The position numbers and the translations under genes are program-made. From the NCBI GenBank assembly GCA_031432545.1, contig JAVKGX010000002.1:139457-203456 (forward strand): a stretch of DNA of 64,000 bases, in the 5' to 3' direction. The notes under the pieces were generated by a model that saw only the letters and a list, made by a program, of their open reading frames with translations, did no database searches and had not been told where the DNA came from. Positions 17,185 through 33,272 of this stretch are shown here, in pieces. Numbering within the stretch: position 1 is the stretch's first letter; every line of letters starts with the position of its first letter. This DNA is from Armatimonadota bacterium. Lineage in GTDB: Bacteria > Sysuimicrobiota > Sysuimicrobiia > Sysuimicrobiales > Sysuimicrobiaceae.

Positions 17185-19372
17185 TCGTCGCCAACCGGCT
17201 CCCGGTGACGGTGGTCAAGCGCAGGGACGGAGTACGGCTGGTCCCGAGTGTCGGAGGACTCGCGACCGGTCTGCGCGCGGTTCAGCAGTCGGAGGACCGA
17301 TGGATCGGATGGCCGGGCATCGCGCGCGAACGGTTGTCCGCCGACGAGCGCACGGAAGTCGACGTGCGCCTGGGAGCCGTCCACTGCCAGCCGGTTCACC
17401 TCAGCCAGGCCGACGTCGAAGCCTACTACGCAGGGTTCTCCAACCGCACGTTGTGGCCTCTGGCGCACTCCTTTCCCGCCTACGCCGTCTACGAAAGGGG
17501 GTACTGGGAGGCCTACCGGCGCGTCAACGAGGCCTTCGCCGAGGCGACCGGTGAAGCCGCCACATCGGACGATACGGTGTGGGTGCACGACTACCAGCTC
17601 ATGCTGGTGCCGCGCGAACTCCGCCTGCGCCGGGCCGACGCGACGATCGGCTTCTTCCTGCACATCCCGTTCCCCCCGTGGGAGGTGTTCCGTCTGCTGC
17701 CGTGGCGGCGCGAGATCGTCGAGGGGATTCTGGGAGCCGATCTCGTCGGCTTCCACACGCACGACTACGCGCTGCACTTCCTGGAAGCCGCTCAGCGTCT
17801 GCTTGGGGTGGAGCACCGGCTGGGACGACTGGTCGTCGGTGAACGCCTCGTGCAGGTGCACGCGTTTCCCATGGGCATCGACTACGAGAGGTTCGCGCGT
17901 GCCGACGAGGACCCGGGCGTGCGCCGCGAGCTCGAGCGGGTCCGCCAGGAGACGTCCGGGCAGCGGGTGGTGCTGTCCGTGGATCGACTCGACTACACGA
18001 AGGGGATCCCGCAGCGCCTGACGGCCTTCGATCGCTTCCTCGACTGTTACCCGGACTACCGCGGCCGCGTGACGCTGGTGATGGTGGCCGTGCCCTCACG
18101 TACGGAAGTCGACCGTTACCAGGCGCTGCGCCGGGACGTACAGGAGCGCATCGGTGGCATCGAAGGACGCCATGCCACGCTCGGGTGGACCCCCATCCGC
18201 TACCTGTATCGACCCGTCCCGTTTTCCACCCTGGCCGCGCTGTACCGGGTCGCGGACGTTGCCCTCGTCACCCCGCTGCGGGACGGCATGAACCTCGTGG
18301 CCAAGGAGTACGTGGCGTCGCGCTCGGACGGCCGCGGGGTGCTCATCCTTGGGGAGACTGCGGGGGCGGCGAGGGAACTCTCGGAGGCGCTGATCGTCAA
18401 CCCCAACGACACCGAAGCGGTGGCCGAGGCGCTGCACGCGGCGCTGACGATGCCTGTTCTCGAGCAGGTGGAGCGGAACCGCAAGATGCAGGAGCGACTG
18501 CGTGCCCACGACGTGCGCGCGTGGGCGCGGCAGTTCATCGACGACCTGCGCGGTGTGCGCGGTGTGCAGCGCCGTCTGGCGGGCCGCACGCTGCGGGGCG
18601 AATCGCGGGCTGCGCTGGTGTCCGCCTACCGGGGCGCCCGGTGGCGGCTGCTGCTGGTCGACTACGACGGGACGCTTGTGGGATTTGCGGGTCGACCCGC
18701 CGACGCCGTTCCGGACGTCTCTCTCGTCGAACTGATGAAGGCCCTGGCCGCCGATCCGCGCAACCGACTCGTCCTGGTGAGCGGCCGAGACCGTCGGACG
18801 CTGGAGACCTGGTGGGGCGCCTTGCCCGCGGACATGGCCGCCGAGCACGGTGCCTGGGTCAGGGAAGGCGGTGCATGGTGCTTGGTGACGGACGACGCTC
18901 CGGCGTGGAAGGTCGAGGTAAGGCGGATCCTAGATGCATACACCGTCCGCACGCCGGGCACGTTCGTCGAGGAAAAGACGCTTTCGTTGGCGTGGCACTA
19001 CCGGCTGGCGGATCCGGTGCTGGGCAGCTTGAGGGCGGACGAACTGATCGCCACCCTGAGCCAGCTGGCCGGCCTGTGGCAGCTGGGGATCGTCGCGGGC
19101 AACCGGGTCGTCGAGATCAAGGACGGTCGCGTCGGCAAGGGGCGTGTGGCCGCCCGATGGCTGCAGAGCAGAGAGTGGGACTTCGTGCTGGCGGCCGGCG
19201 ACGACGCCACCGACGAGGAGATGTTCGCGGCCATGCCGGAAGACGCCCATACGATCAAGGTAGGGTTCGGCCCCACGCGCGCTCGCCATTGGGTCGCCGA
19301 CCCGACCGAGATTCGGGAGGTGCTCGGCGAGCTCGCCCGCGCCGGGGCGCCGCGCGGGGATGCCACCGAGGG

Positions 19373-19376
<4 letters not shown>
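17178..19376 (+). CDS. Fused trehalose-6-phosphate synthase/phosphatase (OtsA-OtsB)
   Basis: A 732-residue two-domain enzyme. Residues 1 to about 470 are GT20 trehalose-6-phosphate synthase ('[12 protein letters not shown]', 'SVGGLATGL', '[12 protein letters not shown]', '[18 protein letters not shown]', '[10 protein letters not shown]', '[13 protein letters not shown]', '[16 protein letters not shown]'). From about residue 490 a HAD phosphatase follows: nucleophile Asp near 495 in '[13 protein letters not shown]', '[13 protein letters not shown]', 'EHGAW', and the metal-binding '[12 protein letters not shown]'. It makes trehalose from a nucleotide-glucose and glucose-6-phosphate in one protein. 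The ATG overlaps the treT stop by seven bases, and its own stop overlaps the glgE start. Confidence 0.95.
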
Positions 19377-21358
<1,982 letters not shown>

Positions 21359-21402
21359 CCGGAGCTTGGGTGAAACCCCTGCCCACTGGCGCGGAGTGAC
21401 CC

Positions 21403-24653
<3,251 letters not shown>

Positions 24654-24657
<4 letters not shown>

Positions 24658-26681
24658 GCCGTCCGCACGCGGCACGAGCACGCCAAAGGCGCACGCTGCG
24701 CGCGCTCGCCGGACGCTACGGCGTGCAGGTCGCCTACCGCGACCTGACCGGCCGGGTCCGTGCCGCCTCCGAGGAGTCGCTGATGGCGGTGCTGCGCGCG
24801 CTGGGAGCGCCGTTGGACTCCGCATCCGACGCGCCCGAAGCCCTGCAGGAGCATCGAGACGTGCAACCCACGTTCGGGCCGGTGGCCGTCGCCTGGGAAG
24901 GCAAGCTCGTGCTCGTGGCTCCGGCGGGTGTCCGGTGCGAGCGACTGGACTGCGTCGTGCACCACGAGGGCGGTGAGACGCGGTCCTACCGGCTGTCCGG
25001 GGTCGGCTCGGTGGGTGGGCGGCGCTTCGTCGTGCCGGATCGCCTGCCGCCCGGATACCATCGCGTCGACATCGAAGCCGATTCGGGGCGCGCAACCTCG
25101 CTCGTGATCTCCGCGCCGTCCCGGGTCCCCGATCCGGGCGGTCGCGTCTGGGGACTGTTCGCGCCGCTGTACGCGCTTCGTTCGGTGGAGGACTGGGGGA
25201 TCGGCGGCTACACCGAGCTGTCTCGTCTGGGAAGGCAAGTGACCGGTCGGGGTGGCGCAGCCGTGGGCACGCTGCCGCTGCTGCCGTGCTTCCTCGACGA
25301 CCCCTTCGAGCCGAGTCCCTACATGCCGGTCAGCCGGCTGTGCTGGAACGAAGCGTACGTCGATCCGGTCCGGGCAGCCGCGATGGTTGGGATCGACGTG
25401 CCGTCGTCGCCCGACCTGCGCGCGCAGCAGGAGTCTGTGCGCGCCGCGGCGTTGGTCGACTACCGCCGCGTCGGTGCGCTGAAGCGGCGCGTGCTCGGTG
25501 AGATCGCCGCGCACATCTGCGATCGGCCTCGACAGCGAGCGGTGCTGGAGCGGTTTCTGGCCAGCCACCCGCACGTTGCGGACTACGCGCGGTTCCGGAC
25601 GGCCTGCGAGCGCTGGAGACGGCCGTGGCGTGCGTGGTCCGGTGCCGCGCGGGCCGACGCAGACGTCTCGGACGGAACGTTCCGCTACTACGCCTGCGCG
25701 CAGTGGATGGCCGACGCGCAGTTGCGCGAAGCCGCAGGCACCGGTGTGCGGCTGTACATGGACCTCCCGCTGGGCGTCCATCCCGACGGGTACGACGCAT
25801 GGCGGTACCGTCGGGCGTTCGCCGAGGGCGTTTCGGTGGGTGCGCCTCCCGATCCTCTGGCGCCGCAGGGTCAGGACTGGGGGTTTGCGCCGCCGCATCC
25901 TTTTGCCGTGCGCGAGGACGGATACGCATACCTCCGCGCCTGTCTTCGGCACCACTTCCAGGTCGCCCGGATGCTGCGGGTCGACCACGTCATGGGGCTG
26001 CATCGGCTGTTTTGGATCCCTCGGGGAATGCCGCCCTCGGAGGGTGTCTACGTCCGGTACCCCGCCGAGGAACTGTATGCGGTCCTCGCGCTGGAGGCGC
26101 ACCGCAGCGGAGCGGTGCTGGTCGGTGAAGATCTGGGTACGCTGTTGTCGTCGGTGCGAAGCGCGATGCGGCGGCGCGGGTTGTGGCGCATGTACGTCCT
26201 GCCCTTCGAGATCGATGCACAGCGTGGCGTCCGCCCACCGCCGCAGATGTGCGTGGCTTCCCTCGATACCCACGACACACCCACCTTCGCAGCCTTCTGG
26301 GCCGGCGCGGACATCGTGGAGCGTCGACGGCTGGGACTGATCGACGAGGCGCAGGCCGAGCGCGCGCGGTCGGAACGATCGGCGGTGCGCCGTGCGCTGC
26401 AGCGCACGCTGCGCGAGGAGGGCTACCTGCGCGGTGGAGATGCGCGTGCCGTCCTGGCGGCCTGCCTGAGCTACCTGGCCGCGAGCGCGGCGCGCTGCGT
26501 GCTCGTCAGCCTTGAGGACCTGTGGCTGGAGACCGAACCGCAGAACGTGCCGGGAACGCGCGACGAATATCCCAACTGGCGCCGGCGCCTGCGCTGCGAT
26601 CTCGACGAGGCGATGGGCATGGCGCAGGTACACGAAGCGCTCGAGCTGCTGGCCCGGGCCCGGTCACACACGGAGGGCTGA
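24654..26681 (+). CDS. malQ: 4-alpha-glucanotransferase (MalQ, amylomaltase)
   Basis: A 675-residue GH77 enzyme that moves maltodextrin segments between glucans, releasing glucose. The N-terminal ~150 residues resemble the beta-sandwich of long, E. coli-type MalQ. The catalytic part shows 'GGYTELSRL', '[17 protein letters not shown]', nucleophile Asp444 in '[16 protein letters not shown]', Glu492 in '[10 protein letters not shown]', and '[15 protein letters not shown]'. The GTG at 24654 overlaps the TreS-Mak stop (GTGA), the reason for choosing this start over others in a longer open frame. It is the last gene of the operon, convergent with sod. Confidence 0.93.
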
Positions 26682-26725
26682 GCGCCGGGCAGACCCCAAG
26701 CCCGTGCGACGGCGACTTCCGGGAC

Positions 26726-27346
26726 CTACTTCCTGGCCGCCTGGTACGTCTCCTCGACGACGTCCCAGTTCACCACGTTCCACCAGGCGCTCACATAGTC
26801 GGCGCGCCGGTTCTGGTACTTGAGGTAGTAGGCGTGCTCCCAGACGTCGATGCCCAAGACCGGCTTGAGGCCCTCCATCACCGGGCTGTCTTGGTTCGGT
26901 GTCGAGATGACCTTCAGCGCACCACGCGCGTCGACGACGAGCCAGGCCCATCCCGAGCCGAACCGCCCCAGGGCCGCCTTCGTGAGCTGCTCTTTGAACC
27001 CGTCCAGCGACGCGAACGTCGCCTTCAGGTCTTCCAACAGTCTGCCCCCGGGTTCCTTGCTGCCGCCCGGTTTCATCCACCGCCAGAACAAGGTGTGGTT
27101 GTGGTGACCGCCGCCGTTGTTGCGCACCGCGGTCTGGATCTCTTCCGGGAGTTCCGACAGACGGGCCAGCAGCTCCTCGACGTCCATCTTGTGGTACGCC
27201 TCGTGCTTCTCCAGAGCCTGGTTGAGGTTGTTCACGTAGGTCTGGTGGTGCTTGGTGTGGTGGATCTCCATCGTCCGGGCATCGATGTGCGGCTCCAGGG
27301 CGTCGTACGGATACCCGAGTTCGGGCAACTGGAAGGGGTAGGGCAT
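26726..27346 (-). CDS. Superoxide dismutase (Fe/Mn type)
   Basis: The 206-residue enzyme dismutates superoxide. Metal ligands are visible in '[17 protein letters not shown]' (His of the first helix), '[11 protein letters not shown]', and '[19 protein letters not shown]' (Asp and His). '[10 protein letters not shown]' is typical of the family. No signal peptide, so it is cytoplasmic. ATG 27346 has AGGAGGAAA-type spacing upstream; the frame extends to 27550 without homology. Iron and manganese forms cannot be separated reliably by eye. It is divergent from glgB and convergent with malQ. Confidence 0.96.
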   Translation of the reverse strand: MPYPFQLPELGYPYDALEPHIDARTMEIHHTKHHQTYVNNLNQALEKHEAYHKMDVEELLARLSELPEEIQTAVRNNGGGHHNHTLFWRWMKPGGSKEPGGRLLEDLKATFASLDGFKEQLTKAALGRFGSGWAWLVVDARGALKVISTPNQDSPVMEGLKPVLGIDVWEHAYYLKYQNRRADYVSAWWNVVNWDVVEETYQAARK

Positions 27347-27444
27347 CGGTCGTTTCCTCCTTTCGTCGTGGGCTACAACACCGCTATCAGAATATCCTAC
27401 GGGAGCGAGTTTGGGTGACCCTGCCCGGCATCGGCCGATCCCGA

Positions 27445-27450
27445 TACACT
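27445..27450 (+). promoter_or_regulatory. Possible -10 box of the glgB operon
   Basis: TACACT at 27445-27450 followed by GGGA, 49 bases before the TTG start of glgB. No convincing -35 hexamer is seen at 16-18 bases. The GGGA after the box resembles the GC-rich discriminators of other promoters in this window. Confidence 0.35.
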
Positions 27451-27498
27451 GGGAAAGGGTCGCCCAGCGGGAGGACGCGGCCCACAGGAGGGAATACG

Positions 27499-29421
27499 TT
27501 GGCCGATCCCCGATACGGTCGGACCGGGTCGGCGCACCAGCCGATGCCACCCGGTTGGCTCAGCGACTACGATCTGCACCTGTTCAACGAGGGCAGCCAC
27601 TTCCGCCTCTACGAACGTCTGGGCGCCCATCCCGTCGCCGGGGGCGTCGTCTTCGCGGTCTGGGCGCCCAACGCCGAGCGTGTGGCGGTGATCGGCGACT
27701 TCAACGGCTGGAACGCCGAGCGGCACCTGCTGCGACCGCGGGGCAGCTCCGGCGTGTGGGAGGGGTTCGTGCCGGACGTCGGTCCCGGTGCCCTGTACAA
27801 GTATCGCATCGTCTCCCGGTATGGACACACTCTCGACAAAGCGGACCCGTTCGCCTTCCGGTCGGAGACTCCGCCACGGACGGCTTCCGTCGTGTGGACC
27901 CTCGACTACCCGTGGGGCGACGATGCGTGGATGGCGTCCCGCCGCCGCAGGAACGCGTTGGATTCCGCGGTGTCGATCTACGAGGTGCACCTGGGCTCGT
28001 GGATGCGCGATCCTTCGGGCCGGTTTCTGACCTGCCGGGAGCTGGCGCCGCGTCTGGCCGAGTACGTGCGCGAACGGGGCTTCACCCATGTCGAATTCCT
28101 GCCGGTGATGGAGCATCCCTTTTACGGTTCGTGGGGCTACCAGGTCACCGGTTACTTCGCCCCCACCAGCCGTTACGGCACACCCCAGGACTTCATGTTC
28201 CTCATCGACCACCTGCACCGCAACGGCATCGGCGTGATCTTGGACTGGGTGCCCTCGCACTTTCCGAACGATCCGCACGGGCTGGCCTTCTTCGACGGCA
28301 CGCACCTGTACGAGCATGCCGACCCGAGGCGGGGCTTCCACCCCGACTGGCACAGCGCGATCTTCAACTACGGCCGCAACGAGGTCCGCAGCTTCCTGAT
28401 CAGCAACGCGATGTTCTGGCTTGACCGCTACCACGCCGACGGGCTGCGGGTCGACGCCGTCGCGTCGATGCTCTACCTGGACTATTCGCGCCCCGAAGGG
28501 CAGTGGGTCCCCAACGAGTACGGCGGGCGGGAGAACCTGGAGGCGATCGCGTTCCTGCGCCGCTTGAACGAAGAGGTGTACCGCGCGTACCCGGATGTGC
28601 AGACGATCGCGGAGGAGTCGACGGCCTGGCCGATGGTGTCGCGGCCCACGTACGTCGGCGGGCTGGGGTTCGGCCTGAAGTGGGACATGGGCTGGATGCA
28701 CGACACGCTCAACTACATGTCGCACGACCCCATCCACCGCAGCTACCACCACGACCGGGTCACCTTCCGCATGCTGTACGCGTTCGGCGAGAACTACATA
28801 CTTCCCCTCTCGCACGACGAGGTGGTCCACGGCAAGGGATCCCTATGGGCCAGGATGCCGGGCGACGACTGGCAGCGCTTCGCCAACCTCCGGCTGCTGT
28901 TCGGATATATGTATGCGCAGCCGGGCAAGAAGTTGCTCTTCATGGGCGACGAGATCGCCCAGAAGAGGGAGTGGGACCACGACGCGGCGGTGGACTGGCA
29001 CCTTCTGGCCGACGACCGGCACCGCGGTGTGCAGCGCTGGATCGACGACCTGAATCGCGCGTACTGCACCCACGCGGCACTGCACGAGCTGGACTGCGAG
29101 CCAGGCGGGTTCGAGTGGATCGACGCCAACGACAGCGCACACAGCGTGCTCAGCTTCCTGCGCAAGGGACGGAGCGGCCCGCCGGTGATCGTCGTCTGCA
29201 ACTTCACGCCCGTCCCGCGGACGAACTACCGGGTGGGAGCGCCCACCAGCGGGTTCTGGCGCGAGATCCTCAACAGCGACGCGTCAGTCTACGGCGGCAG
29301 CGGCTGGGGCAACATGGGAGGTGCGGACGCGGTACCGGTGCCGTTCCACGGTCGGCCGTACTCGTTGAATCTCACCCTGCCGCCGCTCGGGGCGGTCTTT
29401 TTGCGCTGGGAGGGATTGTGA
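27499..29421 (+). CDS. glgB: 1,4-alpha-glucan branching enzyme GlgB
   Basis: A 640-residue GH13 branching enzyme that makes alpha-1,6 branches in glycogen. It has the CBM48 part ('[20 protein letters not shown]'), then '[17 protein letters not shown]', '[16 protein letters not shown]', '[20 protein letters not shown]', nucleophile Asp319 in '[15 protein letters not shown]', acid/base Glu372 in '[10 protein letters not shown]' and '[14 protein letters not shown]'. The TTG at 27499 is preferred because an AGGAGGG site stands seven bases before it; an upstream GTG at 27415 in frame has no such site and would add 28 unrelated residues. glgX overlaps its stop. Confidence 0.95.
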   Translation: MADPRYGRTGSAHQPMPPGWLSDYDLHLFNEGSHFRLYERLGAHPVAGGVVFAVWAPNAERVAVIGDFNGWNAERHLLRPRGSSGVWEGFVPDVGPGALYKYRIVSRYGHTLDKADPFAFRSETPPRTASVVWTLDYPWGDDAWMASRRRRNALDSAVSIYEVHLGSWMRDPSGRFLTCRELAPRLAEYVRERGFTHVEFLPVMEHPFYGSWGYQVTGYFAPTSRYGTPQDFMFLIDHLHRNGIGVILDWVPSHFPNDPHGLAFFDGTHLYEHADPRRGFHPDWHSAIFNYGRNEVRSFLISNAMFWLDRYHADGLRVDAVASMLYLDYSRPEGQWVPNEYGGRENLEAIAFLRRLNEEVYRAYPDVQTIAEESTAWPMVSRPTYVGGLGFGLKWDMGWMHDTLNYMSHDPIHRSYHHDRVTFRMLYAFGENYILPLSHDEVVHGKGSLWARMPGDDWQRFANLRLLFGYMYAQPGKKLLFMGDEIAQKREWDHDAAVDWHLLADDRHRGVQRWIDDLNRAYCTHAALHELDCEPGGFEWIDANDSAHSVLSFLRKGRSGPPVIVVCNFTPVPRTNYRVGAPTSGFWREILNSDASVYGGSGWGNMGGADAVPVPFHGRPYSLNLTLPPLGAVFLRWEGL

Positions 29422-31553
29422 GCGGGGCTCGGGTGTGGCGGGGGCGCCCCCACCCGCTCGGCGCAACCTGGGACGGCCTGGGCGTCAACTTCGCGTTGTA
29501 CTCCGAGCACGCCGAGGCGGTCGAACTGGTCCTCTTCGACGGCCCCGACGCCCCCGAACCCACCCACACACTGCCCCTGCCCGAGCGGACGGGACCGGTC
29601 TGGCACGGCTACGTCCCCGGACTGCGCCCCGGCCAGCTGTACGGTTACCGCGTCAGGGGCCTGTACGAGCCGTGTGCCGGCCACCGCTTCAACCACCACA
29701 AGGTGCTCATCGATCCGTACGCGAAGGCGGTTGGCCGGCCGCTGCGCTGGCACGACAGTCTGTTCGGCTACCGGGTGGGCGACCCGAACGGCGACCTATC
29801 GTTCGACACCTCCGACAGCGCGCCGTACGCGCCGCTGGGCGCGGTCGTCGAGGACGCGTTCGAGTGGGCCGACGACCGCCCTCCCCAGATCCCCTGGGAA
29901 GACACCATCATCTACGAGACCCACGTAAAGGGGATCAGCCGTCTGCACCCGGAGGTGGCGGAGTCGATCCGCGGCACGTATCTGGGGCTGGCTTCGGAGC
30001 CGATCGTCGATCACCTGACCCGGTTGGGCGTGACGGCGGTCCAGCTGCTGCCGGTGCACGCCCATGTCGACGACAGGCGGCTGGTGGAGGCTGGGCTCAC
30101 CAACTACTGGGGCTACAACCCCCTCGCCTACTTCGCGCCGGAGCCCGCCTACGCGTCGGCCGGCGCCGGGCCGGTGGAGGCGGTGCGGGAGTTCAAGATG
30201 ATGGTGCGGTCCCTTCACGCGGCCGGGCTCGAAGTGATCGTGGACGTCGTGTACAATCACACTGGCGAGGGCAACCACCTCGGGCCGACGCTGTGCTTTC
30301 GCGGGGTGGACAACCGCAGCTACTACAAGCTGAGTCCGGACGAACCCCGCTACTACATCGACTACACCGGCACCGGCAACACGCTGGATCCCGGCAATCC
30401 CTACGTCCTCCAGCTCATCACCGACAGCCTGCGGTACTGGGTCACCGAGATGCACGTCGACGGGTTCCGGTTCGATCTGGCCGCCGCACTCGCGCGCGAG
30501 CTGTACGACGTCAACATGCTGTCAGCCTTCTTCAAGGTCATCCAGCAGGACCCCGTGCTCTCGCGCGTCAAGCTGATCGCCGAGCCCTGGGACGTGGGCC
30601 CCGGAGGCTATCAGATCGGCAATTTCCCTTGGTACTGGGCGGAGTGGAACGGCCGCTACCGGGACGCGGTTCGGAGGTTCTGGCGGGGGGACGCCGGCAC
30701 GCTCGGAGAACTGGCCACCCGGGTGGCGGGCAGTGCCGACCTCTACGAGCGGTCGGGCCGCCGTCCGTTCGCTTCGATCAACTTCGTGACCGCCCACGAC
30801 GGGTTCACCCTGCAGGATTTGGTCAGCTACGAACGCAAGCACAACGAGGCGAACCTGGAGGACAACCGGGATGGGGCCGAAGACAACCACAGCACCAACT
30901 GCGGCGTCGAGGGGCCGAGCGAAGACACACCCGTGGTGCTGTGCCGGGAGACGCTCAAGCGCAGCCTGATCGCCACGCTGTTCTGCTCGCAGGGCGTGCC
31001 GATGCTGCTCGGCGGGGACGAGCTCTCGCGCACGCAGCGCGGCAACAACAACGCCTATTGCCAGGACAACGAGCTGTCGTGGTATGACTGGAACCTGGAC
31101 GAGCGGCGCCGCGCGTTCCTGGAATCCGTGCGCCAGGCCATCGCGCTGCGCAGGCGCCACCCGACCTTCCGTCGCCGCAGTTTCCTGCGCGGCGCGGGGA
31201 ACGGACCTTGCAAGGACGTGGCGTGGTTCCACCCCGCCGGGCGGGAGATGACGCCCGAGGACTGGAACGATCCGGATCTGCGGGCGGTGGGCATGATGCT
31301 GTGCGGCCAGGCACTCAACGAGTTCGACCCGCGCGGTGCGCCCCTGACCGATCGCACGTTCCTCGTCCTCTTCAACGGCGGTCGGGCGAGTCGGTTCGTG
31401 CTGCCCGAACCGCCAGGGGAGTGGGGGTGGGAGCGCGTGTGGTCCACGGATGCCCAGCGCCCGCGCCGTCGCCCTCAGCCGCTGCCTGCCGGAACCGCCC
31501 TGATCGTGCGCCCGAGGACGCTGCGGGTGTTGCGGGCCGTCCGGGCGCGCTAG
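29418..31553 (+). CDS. glgX: Glycogen debranching enzyme GlgX
   Basis: A 711-residue GH13_11 enzyme hydrolysing alpha-1,6 branches of limit glycogen. Landmarks: '[20 protein letters not shown]', '[15 protein letters not shown]', '[18 protein letters not shown]', nucleophile Asp353 in '[15 protein letters not shown]', '[20 protein letters not shown]', '[16 protein letters not shown]' and '[15 protein letters not shown]'. The GTG at 29418 overlaps the glgB stop as GTGA, so branching and debranching enzymes are translationally coupled. A longer reading frame upstream within glgB is a shadow. Confidence 0.96.
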   Translation: MSGARVWRGRPHPLGATWDGLGVNFALYSEHAEAVELVLFDGPDAPEPTHTLPLPERTGPVWHGYVPGLRPGQLYGYRVRGLYEPCAGHRFNHHKVLIDPYAKAVGRPLRWHDSLFGYRVGDPNGDLSFDTSDSAPYAPLGAVVEDAFEWADDRPPQIPWEDTIIYETHVKGISRLHPEVAESIRGTYLGLASEPIVDHLTRLGVTAVQLLPVHAHVDDRRLVEAGLTNYWGYNPLAYFAPEPAYASAGAGPVEAVREFKMMVRSLHAAGLEVIVDVVYNHTGEGNHLGPTLCFRGVDNRSYYKLSPDEPRYYIDYTGTGNTLDPGNPYVLQLITDSLRYWVTEMHVDGFRFDLAAALARELYDVNMLSAFFKVIQQDPVLSRVKLIAEPWDVGPGGYQIGNFPWYWAEWNGRYRDAVRRFWRGDAGTLGELATRVAGSADLYERSGRRPFASINFVTAHDGFTLQDLVSYERKHNEANLEDNRDGAEDNHSTNCGVEGPSEDTPVVLCRETLKRSLIATLFCSQGVPMLLGGDELSRTQRGNNNAYCQDNELSWYDWNLDERRRAFLESVRQAIALRRRHPTFRRRSFLRGAGNGPCKDVAWFHPAGREMTPEDWNDPDLRAVGMMLCGQALNEFDPRGAPLTDRTFLVLFNGGRASRFVLPEPPGEWGWERVWSTDAQRPRRRPQPLPAGTALIVRPRTLRVLRAVRAR

Positions 31554-31581
31554 TCTCGGAGAGGAGGGAGCCTCCTGCAGC

Positions 31582-33222
31582 GTGCGCCGCACCCGTGAGC
31601 CTGACCGACGAGAGATGTCGACGGCGCGAACGAACCTCAGGTGGTGGCAGACCGCGGCGATCTACCAGGTCTACCCTCGGTCCTTCCAGGATACGGACGG
31701 GGACGGCGTCGGGGACCTGCCGGGCGTGATCCGGCGCCTGGACCATCTGTGCGACCTCGGGGTCGATGCGGTCTGGATCAATCCGTTCTTCCGGTCGCCG
31801 ATGAAGGACTTCGGATACGACGTCAGCGACTACTGCGATGTGGACCCGACCTTCGGAACGCTCGCCGACTTCGATCGGCTCCTTGCGGAGGCCCACCGCC
31901 GCGGGCTGCGCGTTCTGCTGGACCTCGTGCCGAACCACACCTCCGACCGGCACCCGTGGTTTGTGGAGTCGCACGCCGACCGAGGCAGTCCCAAGCGCGA
32001 CTGGTACGTGTGGCGGGATCCGGCGCCGGGGGGCGGCCCGCCGAACAACTGGATCAGCTTCTTCGGAGGTCCGGCTTGGACGCTCGACCGGCGCACGGGG
32101 CAGTACTATTTGCACCACTTCCTGCCCGAGCAGCCCGACCTCAACTACCGGAACCCCGAAGTCGTCGAGGCGATGCTGGACGTCATGCGGTTCTGGCTGG
32201 ACCGCGGCGCAGACGGCTTCCGCGTCGACGTGCTGTGGATGCTCGTGGAGGATCCCCACTTCCGGGACGAACCGGACAACCCTGCGTGGCGGCCCGGGAT
32301 GCGCCCGCGCGACCGGTTGATCCACTGCTACACCGACGACCAGCTGGAGACCCACGAGATTGTCCGCCGCATGCGCGCGCTGCTCGATGCGTACGGCGAG
32401 CCGGAGCGGATCATGGTCGGCGAGATTTACCTGCCGTATCCGAAGCTCGTGCGCTACTACGGGACGCCGCAGACGCCCGAGTGCCACCTGCCGTACAACT
32501 TCGGATTGGTCGAACGCGCCCTGGGGGATTGGCGCCCGGAGGTCGTACGCGCGGTCGTGGAGGACTACGAGGCCCACCTGCCGCCGTGGGCGTGGCCGAA
32601 CTGGGTGTTGGGGAACCACGACCGCCCGCGCGTGGCCGCACGGATCGGCTCGGAGCAGGCGCGGGTAGCCACGATGCTGCTGTGCACGCTGCGTGGCACG
32701 CCCACGATCTACTACGGGGACGAGATCGCCATGACCGGCACCGAGGTGCCGCCAGACCGGGTACGCGATCTGCCGGGGCTGCGCGACCCGTTGGCCCACC
32801 CACCGCGGGATCCGGCGCGCACGCCGATGCAGTGGGACGACTCACCGTACGCCGGCTTCAGCGTGGTTGAGCCGTGGCTGCCGGTCCATCCCGACTACCG
32901 CACGCGCAACGTCGCGGCCCAGCGGGACGACCCCCGGTCGATGCTGAACCTGACGCGCCGGCTTCTGCGCCTGCGGAGGGAATCCGTCGCCTTCCTGGAG
33001 GGGACGTACCGGAGCGTGACGGCGCCGCAGGGTGTGTTTGCGTTCGTGCGGGCTGCGGATCGACAACGTTGGCTGGTGGCGCTGAACTTGACCGGCGCCG
33101 GGCGCCGGCTGGAGGGTGAAGGCGGCGAGGTGGTGCTGTCGACCCACATGGACCGCGAGGGGCGCGAGCGAAACGCACTGGAACTGAGGCCCCACGAGGG
33201 AGTCGTGGTGCGCATCGCGTAG
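31582..33222 (+). CDS. Alpha-glucosidase / oligo-1,6-glucosidase (GH13)
   Basis: A 546-residue cytoplasmic GH13 enzyme of the alpha-glucosidase/oligo-glucosidase type: 'WWQTAAIYQVYPRSFQDTDG', 'DLVPNHTSDRHPWF', 'EQPDLNYRNPEV', nucleophile Asp216 in 'DGFRVDVLWMLVED', acid/base Glu281 in 'IMVGEIYLPYP' and 'WVLGNHDRPRVAARIG'. It probably hydrolyses short maltodextrins or trehalose/isomaltose-type sugars released by GlgX and MalQ. Two starts are possible: GTG 31582, 11 bases after GAGGAGGGAG, or ATG 31615 with a weak site. A TAGTCT at 31552-31557 may give an internal promoter. Confidence 0.9.
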   Translation: MRRTREPDRREMSTARTNLRWWQTAAIYQVYPRSFQDTDGDGVGDLPGVIRRLDHLCDLGVDAVWINPFFRSPMKDFGYDVSDYCDVDPTFGTLADFDRLLAEAHRRGLRVLLDLVPNHTSDRHPWFVESHADRGSPKRDWYVWRDPAPGGGPPNNWISFFGGPAWTLDRRTGQYYLHHFLPEQPDLNYRNPEVVEAMLDVMRFWLDRGADGFRVDVLWMLVEDPHFRDEPDNPAWRPGMRPRDRLIHCYTDDQLETHEIVRRMRALLDAYGEPERIMVGEIYLPYPKLVRYYGTPQTPECHLPYNFGLVERALGDWRPEVVRAVVEDYEAHLPPWAWPNWVLGNHDRPRVAARIGSEQARVATMLLCTLRGTPTIYYGDEIAMTGTEVPPDRVRDLPGLRDPLAHPPRDPARTPMQWDDSPYAGFSVVEPWLPVHPDYRTRNVAAQRDDPRSMLNLTRRLLRLRRESVAFLEGTYRSVTAPQGVFAFVRAADRQRWLVALNLTGAGRRLEGEGGEVVLSTHMDREGRERNALELRPHEGVVVRIA

Positions 33223-33235
33223 CGTCCATGGGTGC

Positions 33236-33241
33236 TACGAT
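33236..33241 (+). promoter_or_regulatory. Possible -10 box of the Mrp-family gene
   Basis: TACGAT at 33236-33241 followed by GGAAGA. A transcript starting near 33248 would have a 25-base leader with GAGGAGG at 33262-33268 before the ATG at 33273. The downstream GGA matches the bases after the -10 boxes of groES, tsaD and the NagX-like gene. Confidence 0.4.
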
Positions 33242-33272
33242 GGAAGAGAGTCAGCGGCCCCGAGGAGGCGAC

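Noticed and set aside
26682-26725. Bidirectional terminator between malQ and sod
   Set aside because: The 44-base gap has GC-rich sequence but no stable stem followed by a T-run on either strand.
28503-29417. Longer N-terminal extension of GlgX inside glgB
   Set aside because: The open frame is continuous, but the translation before the GTG at 29418 is an out-of-frame shadow of glgB; GlgX homology begins right after the GTG.
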